Origin: Paguma larvata
Lineage: Eukaryota > Chordata > Mammalia > Carnivora > Viverridae
Length of the DNA stretch: 64,000 bases
Reading direction: 5' to 3'
Assembly (NCBI GenBank): GCA_030068075.1
Contig: CM057826.1
Span: 50,611,116-50,675,115 of the forward strand
The first letter of the stretch is position 1; every line of letters starts with the position of its first letter. A program made the translations under genes and the position numbers. The notes under the pieces were generated by a model. The model ran no database searches. It had not been told where the DNA came from and saw nothing but the letters and a program-made list of their open reading frames with translations. Shown here in pieces: positions 24,181-35,826 of this stretch.

Positions 24181-24589
24181 GTTAGAACATGTTGTCATTA
24201 TTCTGTTGGAATGAAATACGTGTCAGTTATATAAGCTCCTGGCAGAATAATCTATTAATACATTTTGAGTAAAATAATATTTTAAAAATTCATAGTCTAT
24301 AGTTGGACTTTGATTTCTTTTAGAGATCACTTTTATTATGAAGGTTTCCATTCTCCTGACTCCCACCTTTTTGAATCCTGGATTTTTGTCTTACTTAAGA
24401 AGTCAAAAGCTATAAAAATATTTTCTTGTGACTTTTAGAGTAAAATCTAACTCATTTAAATACTGATTTTGATATATTTTGATACAAAAGTATCATGACA
24501 AAGTGAAGGGAGAGTTGCCATAAAGTATTTATTTATGAGAATTACTGAAGCATCACAAGACAGTATTTGTTAAGGAGTCAGCGGGACCT

Positions 24590-24850
24590 TACTTGAGCCC
24601 CATCCCAATATAAACAGGTTCTCCATTCTGCTACCACTTATCACCCCAACTTACTTAGTTTCTCAATAGCACTTATCACAACTGGTTTGCTCACATTTAT
24701 TAGTATGTTTTTCTGTTTAATATCAGCCTTCCCACCTAAAAAATAAGCTCAAAGAAGGAACGACTATTCCCTTTTTATTCATTGCTATCTCTTCAGGACC
24801 TCTAGAACACATTGGTTGGGACATAGGTTTTCAATAGTGTATATTAAATT
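24590..24850 (+). mobile_element. L2 LINE 3' end
   Basis: AAAAATAAGCTCAAAGAAGG, TTCATTGCTATCTCTTCAGG and GGGACATAGGTTTTCAATAG follow the L2 3' end in the forward direction. Confidence 0.5.
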
Positions 24851-25040
24851 AGTTAACACAAAGTGAAGTGGGAGGTGTGTCATGAAGAAAGAGAACATTT
24901 AGCCTTGCATTGTCAAATAAGAGAAAGAAAGGAGCGATTACTCTGGAGAGACTGTTTCTAAATTTTGGTGGCTGCCAAATTTCACAAGTTTGGCAATATT
25001 GATCTAAAGGCAAGAACTGTAAAAAATACTTGTGCCCTTT

Positions 25041-25156
25041 CACCTGGGTGGCTCAGTTGGTTAAGCATTCAACTTCAATTCAGGTCATGATCTCAAGTTA
25101 ATAAATTTGAGCCCCATATTGGGCTAAATGTTAACGTTGCAGAGCCTGCATGGGAT

Positions 25157-25187
<31 letters not shown>

Positions 25188-25250
25188 CTCTCTCTCTGCC
25201 CTTTCCCCATTTGTACTCTCTCTCTCTCTCTCTAAATAAATAAACTTAAG
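25041..25250 (+). mobile_element. Felid Can-SINE
   Basis: Forward copy with two TC runs. It begins directly at CACCTGGGTGGC, so the first few head bases are missing. Flanks AATACTTGTGCCCTTT (25025-25040) and AATATTTGTGCCCTTT (25251-25266) differ by one base. Confidence 0.93.
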
Positions 25251-25475
25251 AATATTTGTGCCCTTTGACTCAATAATTCAGTGTCAAATGATTCCAGAGA
25301 ACCAAGTAGAGAGGTAATCATAGGTTTACACACAAGAAGTTTGTGTAACTATTTTTAACAGCAGATATTTGGAAATAATGTTGATGCCAAACAAAAGAGG
25401 ACTCATTAAAAAATAAAAATATATGGCAGACAAAACCTGATGAAAAATTATCTAATCATCACAATTGGAATTTTA
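25251..25475 (+). mobile_element. Possible old L1 3' fragment
   Basis: ACAGCAGATATTTGGAAATAA and ATATGGCAGACAAAACC resemble L1M sense sequence; it may continue after the next SINE. Confidence 0.35.
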
Positions 25476-25694
25476 TTTTATTTTATTTTATTTTATTTTT
25501 ATTTTTTTTCTAACGTTTATTTATTTTTGAGACATAGAGACAGAGCGTGAGCAGGAGGAGGGCAGAGAGAGAGGGAGACACAGAATCTGAAGCAGGCTCC
25601 AGGCTCCGAGCTGTCAGCACAGACCTCACAGACCGTGAGGTCATGACCTGAGTCAAAGTCGGCCGCTTAACTGACTGAGTCACCCAGGCGCCCC
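25476..25694 (-). mobile_element. Felid Can-SINE with (TTTTA)n tail
   Basis: Reverse copy whose tail has become a TTTTA pentamer repeat (about 25472-25502). Exact 15-base flank ACAATTGGAATTTTA at 25461-25475 and 25695-25709. A short internal deletion removes part of the CAGAGCCC region. Confidence 0.94.
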
Positions 25695-25807
25695 ACAATT
25701 GGAATTTTAAAGACTATGTAATGACCAAAGCAAATAGTCAGCATCGAAAGGGGAATTTCAGTAACTTTTACTTTCTTCTTTATAGTTTTTATTTTTGGCA
25801 AATATCG

Positions 25808-26580
25808 TAAAACCTTAATTTGTGAGCATTATTTGTTCTGGAGACATGCTTGTTATCCATAGCACTTGTATATCAAAGAGAATTTCCCCATTAGAAATAA
25901 TGGAAACTCTAATGATTTGTTCCACAACCCCAAAAATTATATTAAAATGATTATAATATTGTAGTATAATATAAAATAATAAAGTACAAAATATAAAGAA
26001 AAATAAATTAACCTGCACTTACTTTTGACAACCTTCATGGCTGGTGTGAGTGAGACAAGAGAGAGGAGGGTTATTGTGTAGGATGACTTTCACTATAACT
26101 AACAGATGTTGACAGTATTATTAAACTCTTGTCATATACTGTGTTTAATGTAACTGGCAATAAGGCAGCAGAGGGAAGGGTCTGTCTGCAGGCAGCCTGA
26201 CCTAGAATGAAGCAAAGCATTCCTAAGATTACTCTTGTATGGAAAAGCAAAGGACTATCCATAGATGCTTTGAAGTGACCAAAAATACACTAATACCAGT
26301 TGTGGGCCCCTTCCAACTTTATGAGAGATGATTGATTTCTGCCAAACACTAGAGTCTGAGACCAAGCATCTGAGCGTAGAGGATGATCACCCATAATCCT
26401 GCAGTGAGAGAGGAAAGAGAGAGAGAAGAACCACTGGATCAGTAGTGATCATGTGATGTTCAGGGCCATGTACTACTCGTATTGCAAGACATCACTCATT
26501 TATCAAGTTAAAATTTATTAGAAATGTTTGCTCATCTTGTGGAACACTCACAGAACAAGTTACTCACGGTCCAAAGTTTA
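25808..26580. mobile_element. Non-autonomous Tigger/mariner-like DNA transposon
   Basis: The two ends are imperfect inverted repeats: TAAAACCTTAATTTGTGAG... on the left, and on the right the complement of ...CTCACGGTCCAAAGTTTA. Both continue into TTGTTCTG and both start with TA, the mariner target site. The internal text (ATTTCCCCATTAGAAATAAT, TTGTTCCACAACCCC) is typical of TcMar-Tigger ends. About 773 bp, with no transposase frame. Confidence 0.65.
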
Positions 26581-27020
26581 ATTCTATTGAAACTGTTACG
26601 TGGGTTCCTTTTACAATCAGCAAAAAGTGAATGTTATAAAAAGTATAAAGAGTTAGATTTCTCAGAAGTACATTGGCATAGTCAGTGTTATCTAAGGTAG
26701 TGAATTACTCTTAATTATTTTATAGACTTTCCCCCCATTGCCCCTCAACTAGAAATTCAGTTAACTAGAAGCTCCTCAATCTCCTACCTAGGAGTAGGTA
26801 CATTGTGACTGAGATTTAATATAGATTCTTTATCATTGTATTTCTAATTGCTGTATCTCATGAATGAAAAAGAGATGGAGGCTTCTGAAGGCCAACACAA
26901 CAAATACAACATTTTACTTATGTATATTATTTCCACCAAGATATTCCCCATAGTTCTAGGAGATTGAAAACATTTGTTTATTCTCCTGCTTTTCCCACTG
27001 TTTGCAAAAACTAAAGGAAA
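26581..27020. other. Intergenic DNA, no feature recognised
   Basis: Unique sequence; a short inverted repeat CCTAC/GTAGG near 26786-26800 is the only structure. Confidence 0.4.
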
Positions 27021-27029
27021 GAAAAACAT

Positions 27030-27166
27030 GGGATGCCTGGCTGCCTCAGTCAGTGGAGCATGTGATTCTTGATCTCAGGGTCATGAGTTTGAGCTCCATG
27101 TTGGGTGCAGCGATTACTTGAAAAAAAGATATAAAGAAGAATGAAAGAGGAAAGAAGGAAAGAAAG
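27030..27166 (+). mobile_element. Short older Can-SINE (SINEC_a type) with GA-rich tail
   Basis: Head GGGATGCCTGGCTGCCTCAG, body without TC segment, tail of GAAA/GGAA units. Flank GAAAAACAT at 27021-27029 recurs near 27167 with two added A. Confidence 0.85.
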
Positions 27167-27899
27167 AAAAAAACATTAGATACACTAGAAAATATTTGTG
27201 TGTATTGATCCAAACAATAGAGGAAGTCCTGCAAAGTATAAACCTCTCATCAGAACTGGATCCAACTTCATTTATTCTACTTTGCAAATATTCTCTTTCC
27301 CTAGTGGTCTTGTCTCACATATTTCTGTTTAGGTACTTATCTCAACAATGACCTTTGCCACTTGTTAATGTCTTTGGCTAGAGATAAATAACCTAGGGCA
27401 GTGTGAAGGTGGTTACACAAATAGAGGTTACCTTTTTCATTAAAGGGGGCACAGTCTATATATAATGAAACATAATTTTCAAAAACAGAATACAATTCAA
27501 AACTTGAAAGATTTTAAGTGTACTAACCTTACAGTTATCTGCACTGGCAATTTTGAATTTAATACCATATTAAACTGTGCACTGTCCATTAAGTACCAAA
27601 ATATTTGACTGAAAGTTTTTGCAAATAAATATATTTATAAGGAGTAATCACAGAGTTTCTGACGATGTATATAGAATACTCCAGGATACAGAGCATAAAC
27701 AACACCTCGATGATTCAGTTTAATTTTATAAAGGCTATTTATTTAATGCATAGCAGATAAGTATAAGTTAAATGAGAAATACTAGGAGGTCTTTTGACTT
27801 AAAGTTTCTCTTTAAGGGCAATCCATAATGTAAAGGGTAGAGGAGGGAAGGAAGAAGGGGGACATGGTGTAGGTGAAAGAAGATTTGAAAGAATTTCTT
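27167..27899. other. Intergenic DNA, no feature recognised
   Basis: AT-rich unique sequence without supported genes or repeats. Confidence 0.45.
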
Positions 27900-28150
27900 C
27901 TAATAGCATGGAAGAGTGGATAGGGACATAGCCTCTGATATTAAGAAGATATAGTTCCTAGGCCAAGCTCTGACATTTATTAGTTGTGCTACTTTTTAAA
28001 TGTAATTCATCTCTTTCAATTTCAGTTTTCTACTTGTGAAATCTACAAACTCTACTTCCTATTTCAAGAAGTTGTTGAAACTAAAGGAGATCACACATTC
28101 GAACCAGCTAAGATTATTCTTGGCACAAAGCATTCACTAATTCCTTTTCT
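27900..28150 (+). mobile_element. MIR SINE relic
   Basis: AGCATGGAAGAGTGGATAGG, TTATTAGTTGTGCTAC, TTCAGTTTTCTACTTGTG and GGAGATCACACATTC follow the MIR in order. The 72-codon frame across it is chance. Confidence 0.55.
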
Positions 28151-28394
28151 GAAGCAGCTAATATTGAGGGTCCATGACACTGACCACTTGTGTACCTTGT
28201 GACCCTTTTCTCTTGTCATAGTGATTTAACAAAGGAATATATCTTACACACATAGTAACAGTTTTTTTTTTTCCCTCTGAGAAATGTGTATTTTCTGATG
28301 GAGAAAAACACAAAGATTAGAAGGCTTCTGCCTGCTTCTTTTGCCCTTTCTTTATATGATATTAGGCAGTCATTTAGTGTTTCCAGTTATTTTT

Positions 28395-28620
28395 GTTTGT
28401 TTGTTTTATTTATTTTGAGAGAGAGAAACAGAGAGGGAGAAAAAAACACAAGTGAGGGAGGGTCAGAAAGAGGCGGAGAGAGAATCCCAAGCAGACTCTG
28501 CACTGCCAACGTGGAGCCCAGCACAGGGCTCGAATCATTGAACCGTGAGATCATGACCTGAGCCAAAACCAAAAGTTGTGAAGACTTAACTGACTGAGCC
28601 ACTCAGGCACTCCAACTTCA
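28395..28620 (-). mobile_element. Felid Can-SINE
   Basis: Reverse copy with a TTTG tail; flank AGTTATTTTT at 28385-28394 and 28621-28630. Confidence 0.93.
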
Positions 28621-28650
28621 AGTTATTTTTTAATAAAATGAAGAGGTCTG

Positions 28651-28857
28651 GGGTGCCTGGGTGGTTTAGTCAGTTAAGGGTCTGATTCTTGATTTCAGCT
28701 CAGGTCATGATCTCAGGGTGATGGGACTGAGCTCTCCATCAGTTTCCATGCATGGAGCCAGCTTAAGAGTCTCTCTCCCTCTCTCCCTCTCTTCCTATTC
28801 CCTTCCCCCTAAGCACATATGCATGCATGTGCTCTCTCTCAAATAAAAAATAAAATA
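28651..28857 (+). mobile_element. Felid Can-SINE
   Basis: Forward copy beginning GGGGTGCCTGGGTGG, 30 bases after the preceding reverse copy; the two form an inverted pair. Confidence 0.92.
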
Positions 28858-29539
28858 TGTTGGATATAATTATCTGTCACTAGGGTTCATTCAACAAGTA
28901 AGTGAGTATGGTTCTATTCAAAAACAATAATATATATTTTATAATTAATTCTCCTTAATTGTGGGGATATTAAGTTCTCAATGCTGCGTGCAAAGTAAAA
29001 ATGAACAATAATTTCAATAACCTTGCAAATACCAAAATTGTCCATGAAATTCATTTTATTAAAATATTGTCACATCAGACCTGGTAGAATGCTCACACTG
29101 TGAAAGCATGCAGGAAATGAAGATAAATAAGGCAATAAAAATTCATTTACTTCATTCACTGCTTCCTCTTGGGTGTACAGTATGTTTAATAATAGAAATC
29201 ATGGGAAAACATCACCCGGTCTTTACTCTCTCATTTTCGAACTTTCACTCCCTGGCTCTTAAGTTTGAACTCTCTTATTGTCACTTTCCACTCACTGTGA
29301 TTATCATTCTCTGTGACTTCACAGCATCATGATACATGGATATGTCCATATTCCTCCCACAAACCTACACATAATAGGTGATTGATAAGTGTTTACTGAA
29401 ACAAATACCAAATTCAAAAATTTTAATGTTTTTTGTTTAGTAGTGAGACACTAATGTAAAAATTTGCACACAGCCAATTGTGTATAAAAATGTATATAGT
29501 CATGCTGTAATATTAGCAATAAACATTCACTTATGATAT
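28858..29539. other. Intergenic DNA, no feature recognised
   Basis: Unique sequence; a 74-codon frame at 29108-29332 has no recognisable family. Confidence 0.4.
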
Positions 29540-29740
29540 TGATCATTATTGTGTTAAGTACTTGATTGGGATTATTTTACTCATAATGATCTATGAAGTA
29601 GTTAACAGTGTTACCTACATTTTACAGGTGTGAAAACTAAGGTTCAGAAGCTTAAATAATAGGTATTAAAAATAATTAATATAGAACTAGTGAATTTTCA
29701 GCCACTACCCAGTCAGTTAATTCTGGCAGTCACAATATAT
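29540..29740 (-). mobile_element. MIR SINE relic
   Basis: ACCTACATTTTACAGGTGTG and AAACTAAGGTTCAGAAGC follow the complement of the MIR core. Confidence 0.6.
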
Positions 29741-29769
29741 TCCTTCTAAGTATCTATCTATCATCCCCC

Positions 29770-29774
<5 letters not shown>

Positions 29775-29813
<39 letters not shown>

Positions 29814-29818
29814 GTCTC
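29775..29818. repeat. (TC)n microsatellite
   Basis: About 17 TC units followed by TGTC units; no SINE surrounds it. Confidence 0.93.
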
Positions 29819-31060
29819 CAACTTTCAATAATTTATAACTTAATTAAAATTATATAATTATATATCTTTCAATTCTCCTTTATTTAGCAAAATGTCACCC
29901 ACATTTTCCATGTCACTAAGTATTTTAATATAGTCTTAATTAAACATTATTTCCTTGTTTGTAACATTATCTTATCTTTCATCAAATGTAAATTGTGCTA
30001 TTTTTATTTTCTTGATACTTAACCTATGCCTTAACAAATATCAATCTTTAGCTTTTTAAAAATTTCAAGAAGCATGGAATTTTACTCAAGAATTATTCAT
30101 AAAATAGGTAACATGTGGTTCTAAATTTATGTATTCATTAATTAAGTATGCCTAAAAACAAAACAAAGCAAAACAAAAATAGCCCCTTTAAGTAGCTGTA
30201 TATCACACTGGAGTTTGAGTTGTCCAGGAATTTTTCACTCATTTAAAGACTGAAGCCCAAAGTATGAAGTAAAATGATAAATGATCCAATGACTCTTCCC
30301 CACCAGAATCAGGAGATGACAAGGTTAATATAGTCTAAAGGAAAGTGAAAAATATTTGAAAGTATATATTCTTATATTAGGAAAGAACATTTTGTTTTTC
30401 ATATCTCCTTGCTCATACTAAAAGCTTAATGCTCACCTCATTGAAATGAACACATTTTTCTCAAAGAGAAATAAAACTTATAATCACTGCTTACAGTGCT
30501 GTACACTTAAGATATACAAAGTACTTTTTAAAAAATAATGAAAATAAAAGAGTCAGTTGTTAGTTCGGTAATTACTTGGGTAGAATCAAGATTCCAAGAA
30601 AGAAGACTAGCTGAAGAGAGAAATAGGAGGTTGAAAATGTTGCCAACACTATGGTTCAAACCAAGCTGCATCATTACCAACTGAAAACTACCTAACTAAA
30701 CACCCCAAAAATCTGCCTTTCAGTGTTATGCATGCCTTTTTCTCCATCCCCGTGTCATCAGTGATAACTGGCCTTTGACCATATTGAAGAGTTAAATGGC
30801 AAGACTCAATAAAAAGTAAATTATCCTTTGAAGACTGGAGAAAATAAACAAGAAAGAATCTCATATATTGCAGAGTATTCAGGAAGTACTGAAACAAATA
30901 TTTTATGGTGATAATCTATACCATTGTCTTAAACTATAAACTTAAGTTGTTCTGTTGTGGTTTGGGGGGAAGATAATTTCCCAGTCAGGAACTCTGTATT
31001 CCCTATTCTTGCTCCGTTATTGATTAGCTGAGTAAATTTGAATTAGTCATTAAAACTCTC
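29819..31060. other. Intergenic DNA, no feature recognised
   Basis: About 1.2 kb of AT-rich unique sequence without a supported gene or repeat. Confidence 0.45.
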
Positions 31061-31072
31061 TGGGCCTGATTT

Positions 31073-31098
31073 CTCTCTCTCTCTCTCTCTCTCTTAGA

Positions 31099-31163
<65 letters not shown>
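31073..31163. repeat. (TC)n-(TG)n compound microsatellite
   Basis: Two TC runs separated by TTAGA, then about 20 TG units. It produces a false reverse frame rich in His/Thr and Arg/Glu. Confidence 0.95.
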
Positions 31164-31165
<2 letters not shown>

Positions 31166-31361
31166 GGAGAAGAATTGGTTGGATTATTTCTAAAATCAAT
31201 TTTAGGCCCCATATTATATTTCATTACTTTTTCACTGAGAAATTTGATAGTTATTAATATAAATATGGAGAGGTAATAAAAGTATTGAAGTATCTATTTT
31301 ACAAATAGAACATCAATGAACTGCAGTCATTTCAAAATGTTTAACTGATATTCTTTTTAAG

Positions 31362-31568
31362 AAAATTTTTTAATATTTTATTTTTTGAGAGAGACACAGA
31401 GTACAAGCAGGGGAGGGGCAGAGAGAGAGGGAGACACAGAATCTGAAGCAGGCTCCAGGCTCTGAGCTGTCAACACAGAGCCGGGCGAGGGGCTCGAACT
31501 CACAATATGGGAGATCATGACCTGAACCGAAGTTGGACGCTTAACCGACTGAGCCACCCAGGCGCCCC
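31362..31568 (-). mobile_element. Felid Can-SINE, young copy
   Basis: Reverse copy near consensus, head ending CTGAGCCACCCAGGCGCCCC. A second SINE in the same orientation follows directly. Confidence 0.94.
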
Positions 31569-31570
31569 TC

Positions 31571-31648
31571 TTTTTTTTTTAATTTTTTAATGTTTATTCA
31601 TTTTTGAGAGAGAGTGTGAGTGGGAGAGGGGCAGAGAGAGAGAGAGAG
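31571..31648 (-). mobile_element. Felid Can-SINE, 3' part, interrupted by an LTR
   Basis: Poly-T, TTTATTCATTTTTGAGAGA and the GA segment. The body resumes at 31933. Confidence 0.9.
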
Positions 31649-31932
31649 TGTGGTAGAACCCCTCCCTGAGGAATGTGGTGAGAACCTCAAGACACGGGAA
31701 GACAACCTGGCTATGTGCACATGGGCGACATTCCTCACAACTCTGTAACATAGACTGCGCATTCAGACTGTATGCTACCATATAAAGGAGACCAAGGAGC
31801 AAAACCCCCCACTGCACTCAGGGCTCAGCCTTTTGGGTCTTACCATGCTGAGCCTGTGTTGGCACGAATAAAGTTGCTTCCTGGAAAGAAAAGCCTTGAT
31901 GTCCTGACTATGTGTGTGACTCACCGCTATAA
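31649..31932 (+). mobile_element. Solo ERV LTR inserted inside a Can-SINE
   Basis: Starts TGTGGTAGAACCCCTCC, with a TATAAA box at 31781-31786 and AATAAA at 31867-31872 followed by GTTGCTTCCTGG. The layout is that of an ERV1-like LTR of about 284 bp. The two halves of a SINE flank it in the right order. The short target repeat cannot be resolved because the site is GA-rich. No retroviral gene sequence is present. Confidence 0.75.
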
Positions 31933-32070
31933 GATGGAGACACAGAATCCTAAGCAGGCTCCAGGCTTGAGCAGTCACAGCCCAGTGCCTAGCTTGACCT
32001 CAAGAACCTAGAGATCATGACCTGAGCTGAAGTCAGACGCTTAACCAACTGAACCACCCAGGTGCCTCTA
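31933..32070 (-). mobile_element. Felid Can-SINE, 5' part, after the LTR
   Basis: GATGGAGACACAGAATCC to ACCACCCAGGTGCC completes the SINE begun at 31571. Confidence 0.9.
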
Positions 32071-32169
32071 GTTGATACTCTATTCAAAATCAAATTCCCA
32101 GAATCAGCCATGTATATTCATCTTCTTAAATCCTTTTTCCAAAATATGTATACAGTGCCCTGACAGTGA

Positions 32170-32325
32170 ACACCAGGCTGCCCTCCTAATGAATCAGTGC
32201 AGGGCTTGAGAACAAAAATCAGGGCTTCCCTACCTCTATGTCACCAGTTCCTGGTGCAGTTTTTGACACCTTAGCTGACAATTAAAAGTACTCGATAAAT
32301 GAATTATTGCATGAATTAATAAACT
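32170..32325 (+). mobile_element. L2 LINE 3' end
   Basis: CAGGGCTTCCCTACCTC, TTCCTGGTGCAGTTTTTG and AAGTACTCGATAAATGAATT match the forward L2 3' end. Confidence 0.6.
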
Positions 32326-32539
32326 AACTTGAAAGCATATTAGCTTGCCTGGGTGTCTGCAGAATGAAGTTCAAAAGAATTTTATGTTAGAAAAATAATT
32401 CAAGCAAGTCACAATAAACTTTATAAAAAAGTGAAGTAGCTGCTTTACTAATATGAATTGAAGAACCAAAATCAAAGGAATTCTCTCTTCTAATTTTTGT
32501 GTAACCAATGATATCATCTATCTCCAAAACACATTTCTT

Positions 32540-32914
32540 CTAATAAAACTGATATTCCATACCCATTAAACTATAACTCCCCCTTTCCTCCTCACTGCTG
32601 CCCCTAGCAACCGTGCTGCTTCCTGTCTCTATGGTTTTGACTGCCCTAAGTAGTTCATATAAGTGGAATCATGCAGAGTTTTGGTGACTGGCTTATTTCA
32701 CTTAGCACAGTGTTCTAAGGCTCATCCATGTTACCACATATATCAGAATTTCCTTCCTTTTTAATGTCGAAAAGTATTTCATTGTATACAGGTACCACAT
32801 TTGGTTTATCTATTTTCCTATTGATGCATACTGGCATTGTTTCCACTTTTTGGCTATTATGATTTTGTCCCTTCATGTTAGGCCACAGGTTTGGAGTTCA
32901 AGAGAATCATGCAA
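32540..32914 (-). mobile_element. L1 3' end, antisense
   Basis: AGCAACCGTGCTGCTTCC, TATAAGTGGAATCATGCAG, CTTATTTCACTTAGCAC and TTTTTGGCTATTATG are the complement of an old L1M 3' region. Confidence 0.75.
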
Positions 32915-33140
32915 GGGGGCACCTGGGTGACTCAGTGATTAAACATCCAACTCCTGATTTTAGCTCAGGTCATGATTTTCTGGTTTGTGGCATCAGGTCT
33001 GGTTGGGCTCTGTGTTGCCAGCATGGTGGCTGCTTAGGATTCTCTTTGTCCCTCTATATCTGTCCCTCCCCTGCTCACAGTCTTTATGACTCACTCACTC
33101 TTTCTTCAAAAAAAAAAAAAAAAAAAAGGAAAAAATATAT
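32915..33140 (+). mobile_element. Felid Can-SINE with a long poly-A
   Basis: Forward copy with a 20-base A run at its end. Confidence 0.92.
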
Positions 33141-34177
33141 ATAAAAAGAGCCACTCAAAGACGATAGGAGTTCTTTGGAGAATGAGGGGGGTGGGGGCAG
33201 AGAGATTTGCATATGACTCAGAATTTTAACAGTCTAAAGACAAGAGGATATGACTAGAGTTTTCTGGTAGCAAAGGAAGAGACTGGGTGCATTGGAAACA
33301 CTCTGTACTTTCAGAGCTTGGCAACAAAATTGTGTTTTCCATGAGTCAGATATGGCTCCCAGGAAAGGGAGTTGATGGTGGGCTGTCTTGAAAGATTCCA
33401 CATAAAGTCATTCTGATCCGTGCAGAGACTGAGATCCACCTGGCGATGCAAGAACTTAGGGAATCCTCACCACCACTCATATGTGTTGTCTGTGCCAGAA
33501 AACTTCTGGTGGCTCTTAGCGGATATCTCTTAGGAACACTCAAAGGTGCTGATAAAAGAAGACAATAACTATGTATCTAAGGCTCTTGCACCAGATTCTA
33601 ATTAACTAAACAACTGATATCCCTCTCCCCCTTACCCTTCGTTGAAAAACAGCTCAAAGATGTGTACTCTGTTTGTGTGTGTTTGCTCTGTTTATGTGGG
33701 TGTTTTTGCATTAGGGACAGCGTGAGGGAAGATACACAAAGAAAAAGCAGAAATGCCAGTTAGTTTCCCTTTTCAAGTATCTTATCATGAAGTAAGTCTT
33801 TTCACTGCAGCAGGAATGTTATACATTGGAAAGTGCTTAGAGTTTTATGTTAAGTTGAATTGCACATGTTAATACCTGGTAAATACCTAGCCATTTGTCA
33901 GTTGACAGTGACAAGCTATGAGATACGCTTGAAATTTTATGTGGAATAAAGAATAGTAAGTGCAGAGAGAAATTTGAAATGTATTTTTGCAAGAAAGATC
34001 TTATAAGAACCTATGTCTTAGACATACTGAGTTTGTTTTACCTGGCAGCTAGATACAGGAAACACAGGAGGATGGGGAAAGGACTTGCTTGGTGTGCTAA
34101 GAGTGAGAATGGAAGCAGGTCACATGGCTAAACTAATCTCTGCAAGAGCGCAAAACGGGTTTCAAGAAACCTTGTTT
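33141..34177. other. Intergenic DNA, no feature recognised
   Basis: Unique sequence with a TG-rich patch near 33671-33702. No gene supported. Confidence 0.45.
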
Positions 34178-34193
34178 AAATGATGCCTGGACT

Positions 34194-34396
34194 GGGGGCA
34201 CTTGGGTGGCTCAGCCGGTTAAGCACCTGAGTTCAGCTCAGGTCATGATCTCCTGAGTTTGAGCCCCACATCAGGCGCTCTCTGTCAGAAAAGAGCCTGC
34301 TTTGGATCCTCTGTCTCCCTCTCTCTGCTTCTCCTCTACATATGCTTGCTGTTTCTTTCTTTCAAAAAGTAAATAAACTTTAGAAATGAAATAAAT
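34194..34396 (+). mobile_element. Felid Can-SINE
   Basis: Forward copy; 16-base flanks AAATGATGCCTGGACT (34178-34193) and AAATGATGCCTAGACT (34397-34412), one mismatch. Confidence 0.94.
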
Positions 34397-34639
34397 AAAT
34401 GATGCCTAGACTAAGGCCTGATAACGTTTAGGTTCTAATAAATTTTGATGAATATTATTAAATAATAAGAAAATACATAATGATAATAGATAATATTTAT
34501 TGAATTTACAATGTAGTCCATAAATTGTATAAATTATATATATATTTAATCCACACAGCAGTATTATTAGCCTATATGTGGATGAGACAAATAAAATAAA
34601 TCTTTATCAGTTGTGACCACACGTTAGTGAATTTATTTT

Positions 34640-34852
34640 TTAATTTTTTTATGTTTATTTATTTTTGAGACAGAGAGAGACAGAGCATCAGTGGGGGAGG
34701 GGTAGAGAGAGAGGGAGACACAGAATCTGAAGCAGGCTCCATGCTCTGAGCTGTCAGCACAGAGCCCAACGCGGGGCTCGAACTCACAGACCGCGAGATC
34801 ATGACCTGAGCTGAAGTCAGACGCTCAAACGACTGAGCCACCCAGGCGCCCC
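34640..34852 (-). mobile_element. Felid Can-SINE, young copy
   Basis: Near-consensus reverse copy with CpGs kept (CCCAACGCGGGGCTCGAAC, CCGCGAGATCATGACC). Confidence 0.95.
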
Positions 34853-35040
34853 TAAAATATCTAATAAGACTTGAAACATTGATTAATTTTTCTTGCTGAA
34901 ACCTCTCCCTTTTTGACAAAGACAGTAGAAATTTTCACATTTTTTCTGCAACTTTAAAGAAGCCATGTTTTAAGCGTCAATTTGAGGAACTGAAATTAGT
35001 TTCTTCAGTAAAAGAGTCTGAAATTTTAAGCTGAAAGTTC

Positions 35041-35263
35041 TTTTTTTTTAATGTTTGTTTATTTTTGAGAGAGAGAAACAGAACATGAGCACCTGCACTG
35101 GGGAAGCAATAAAGACAAAGGGGGACCAAGGATCTGAAGCAGGCTCTGCACTGACAGAATAGAGGCGGCTAATCGAGGGCTCAAAATCAGGGACTGCAGG
35201 ATCATGACCCAAGCTGAATTCAGACACTTAACCACTTACCTGAGCAAACCACTGAGCATCCCT
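35041..35263 (-). mobile_element. Felid Can-SINE, diverged
   Basis: Reverse copy with an altered GA region and a small insertion near the head. Confidence 0.88.
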
Positions 35264-35421
35264 TGAACGTTTGTACAGTTTGCTAAATCTATGTTATTTT
35301 TAAGTTATCACATGTGTTTTCTACTGTTGCAAACTGTGTCAAATAAACTGTGATGTTGGCAATAATGATAGGATTTATATTTATGTTTTTACCACAGTTA
35401 TTTTTTTTTAATCTTTTTCTT

Positions 35422-35643
35422 GGGGCACCAGGGTAGCTCAGTTAGTCGGGCAGCCAACTTCAGCTCAGGTCATGATTTCACAGCTGATGAGTTCAACACC
35501 TGTGTAGGGCTCTTGCTGACAGCTCAGAGCCTGGAGCCTGCTTTCAGATTCTGTGTCTTCCTCTCTCTCTGCCCCTCTCCCACTTGTATTCTGTCTCTCT
35601 CTCTCTCAAAAATAAATAAACATTTAAAAATTAAAAAAATAAA
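35422..35643 (+). mobile_element. Felid Can-SINE, left arm of an inverted pair
   Basis: Forward copy GGGGCACCAGGGTAGCTCAG to CAAAAATAAATAAACATTT. Confidence 0.93.
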
Positions 35644-35644
35644 A

Positions 35645-35826
35645 CTTTTTATTTTTACTATTTATATATTTTTGAAAGAGAGAGAGGGAGATAGAGAATC
35701 CCAAGCAGGCTCCATGCTGTCAGTGCAAACTCCAATGTTGGGCTTGAACTCACAATCCATGAGACTGTGACCTGAGCCAAAACCATGAGTCAGACACTTA
35801 ACCACCTGAGCCACACAGGCACCCCT
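35645..35826 (-). mobile_element. Felid Can-SINE, right arm of an inverted pair
   Basis: Reverse copy starting at the tail of the previous one, so the two lie tail to tail with no spacer. Confidence 0.92.

Noticed and set aside
26786..26800. Short CCTAC/GTAGG hairpin
   Set aside because: A 5-base stem is expected by chance.
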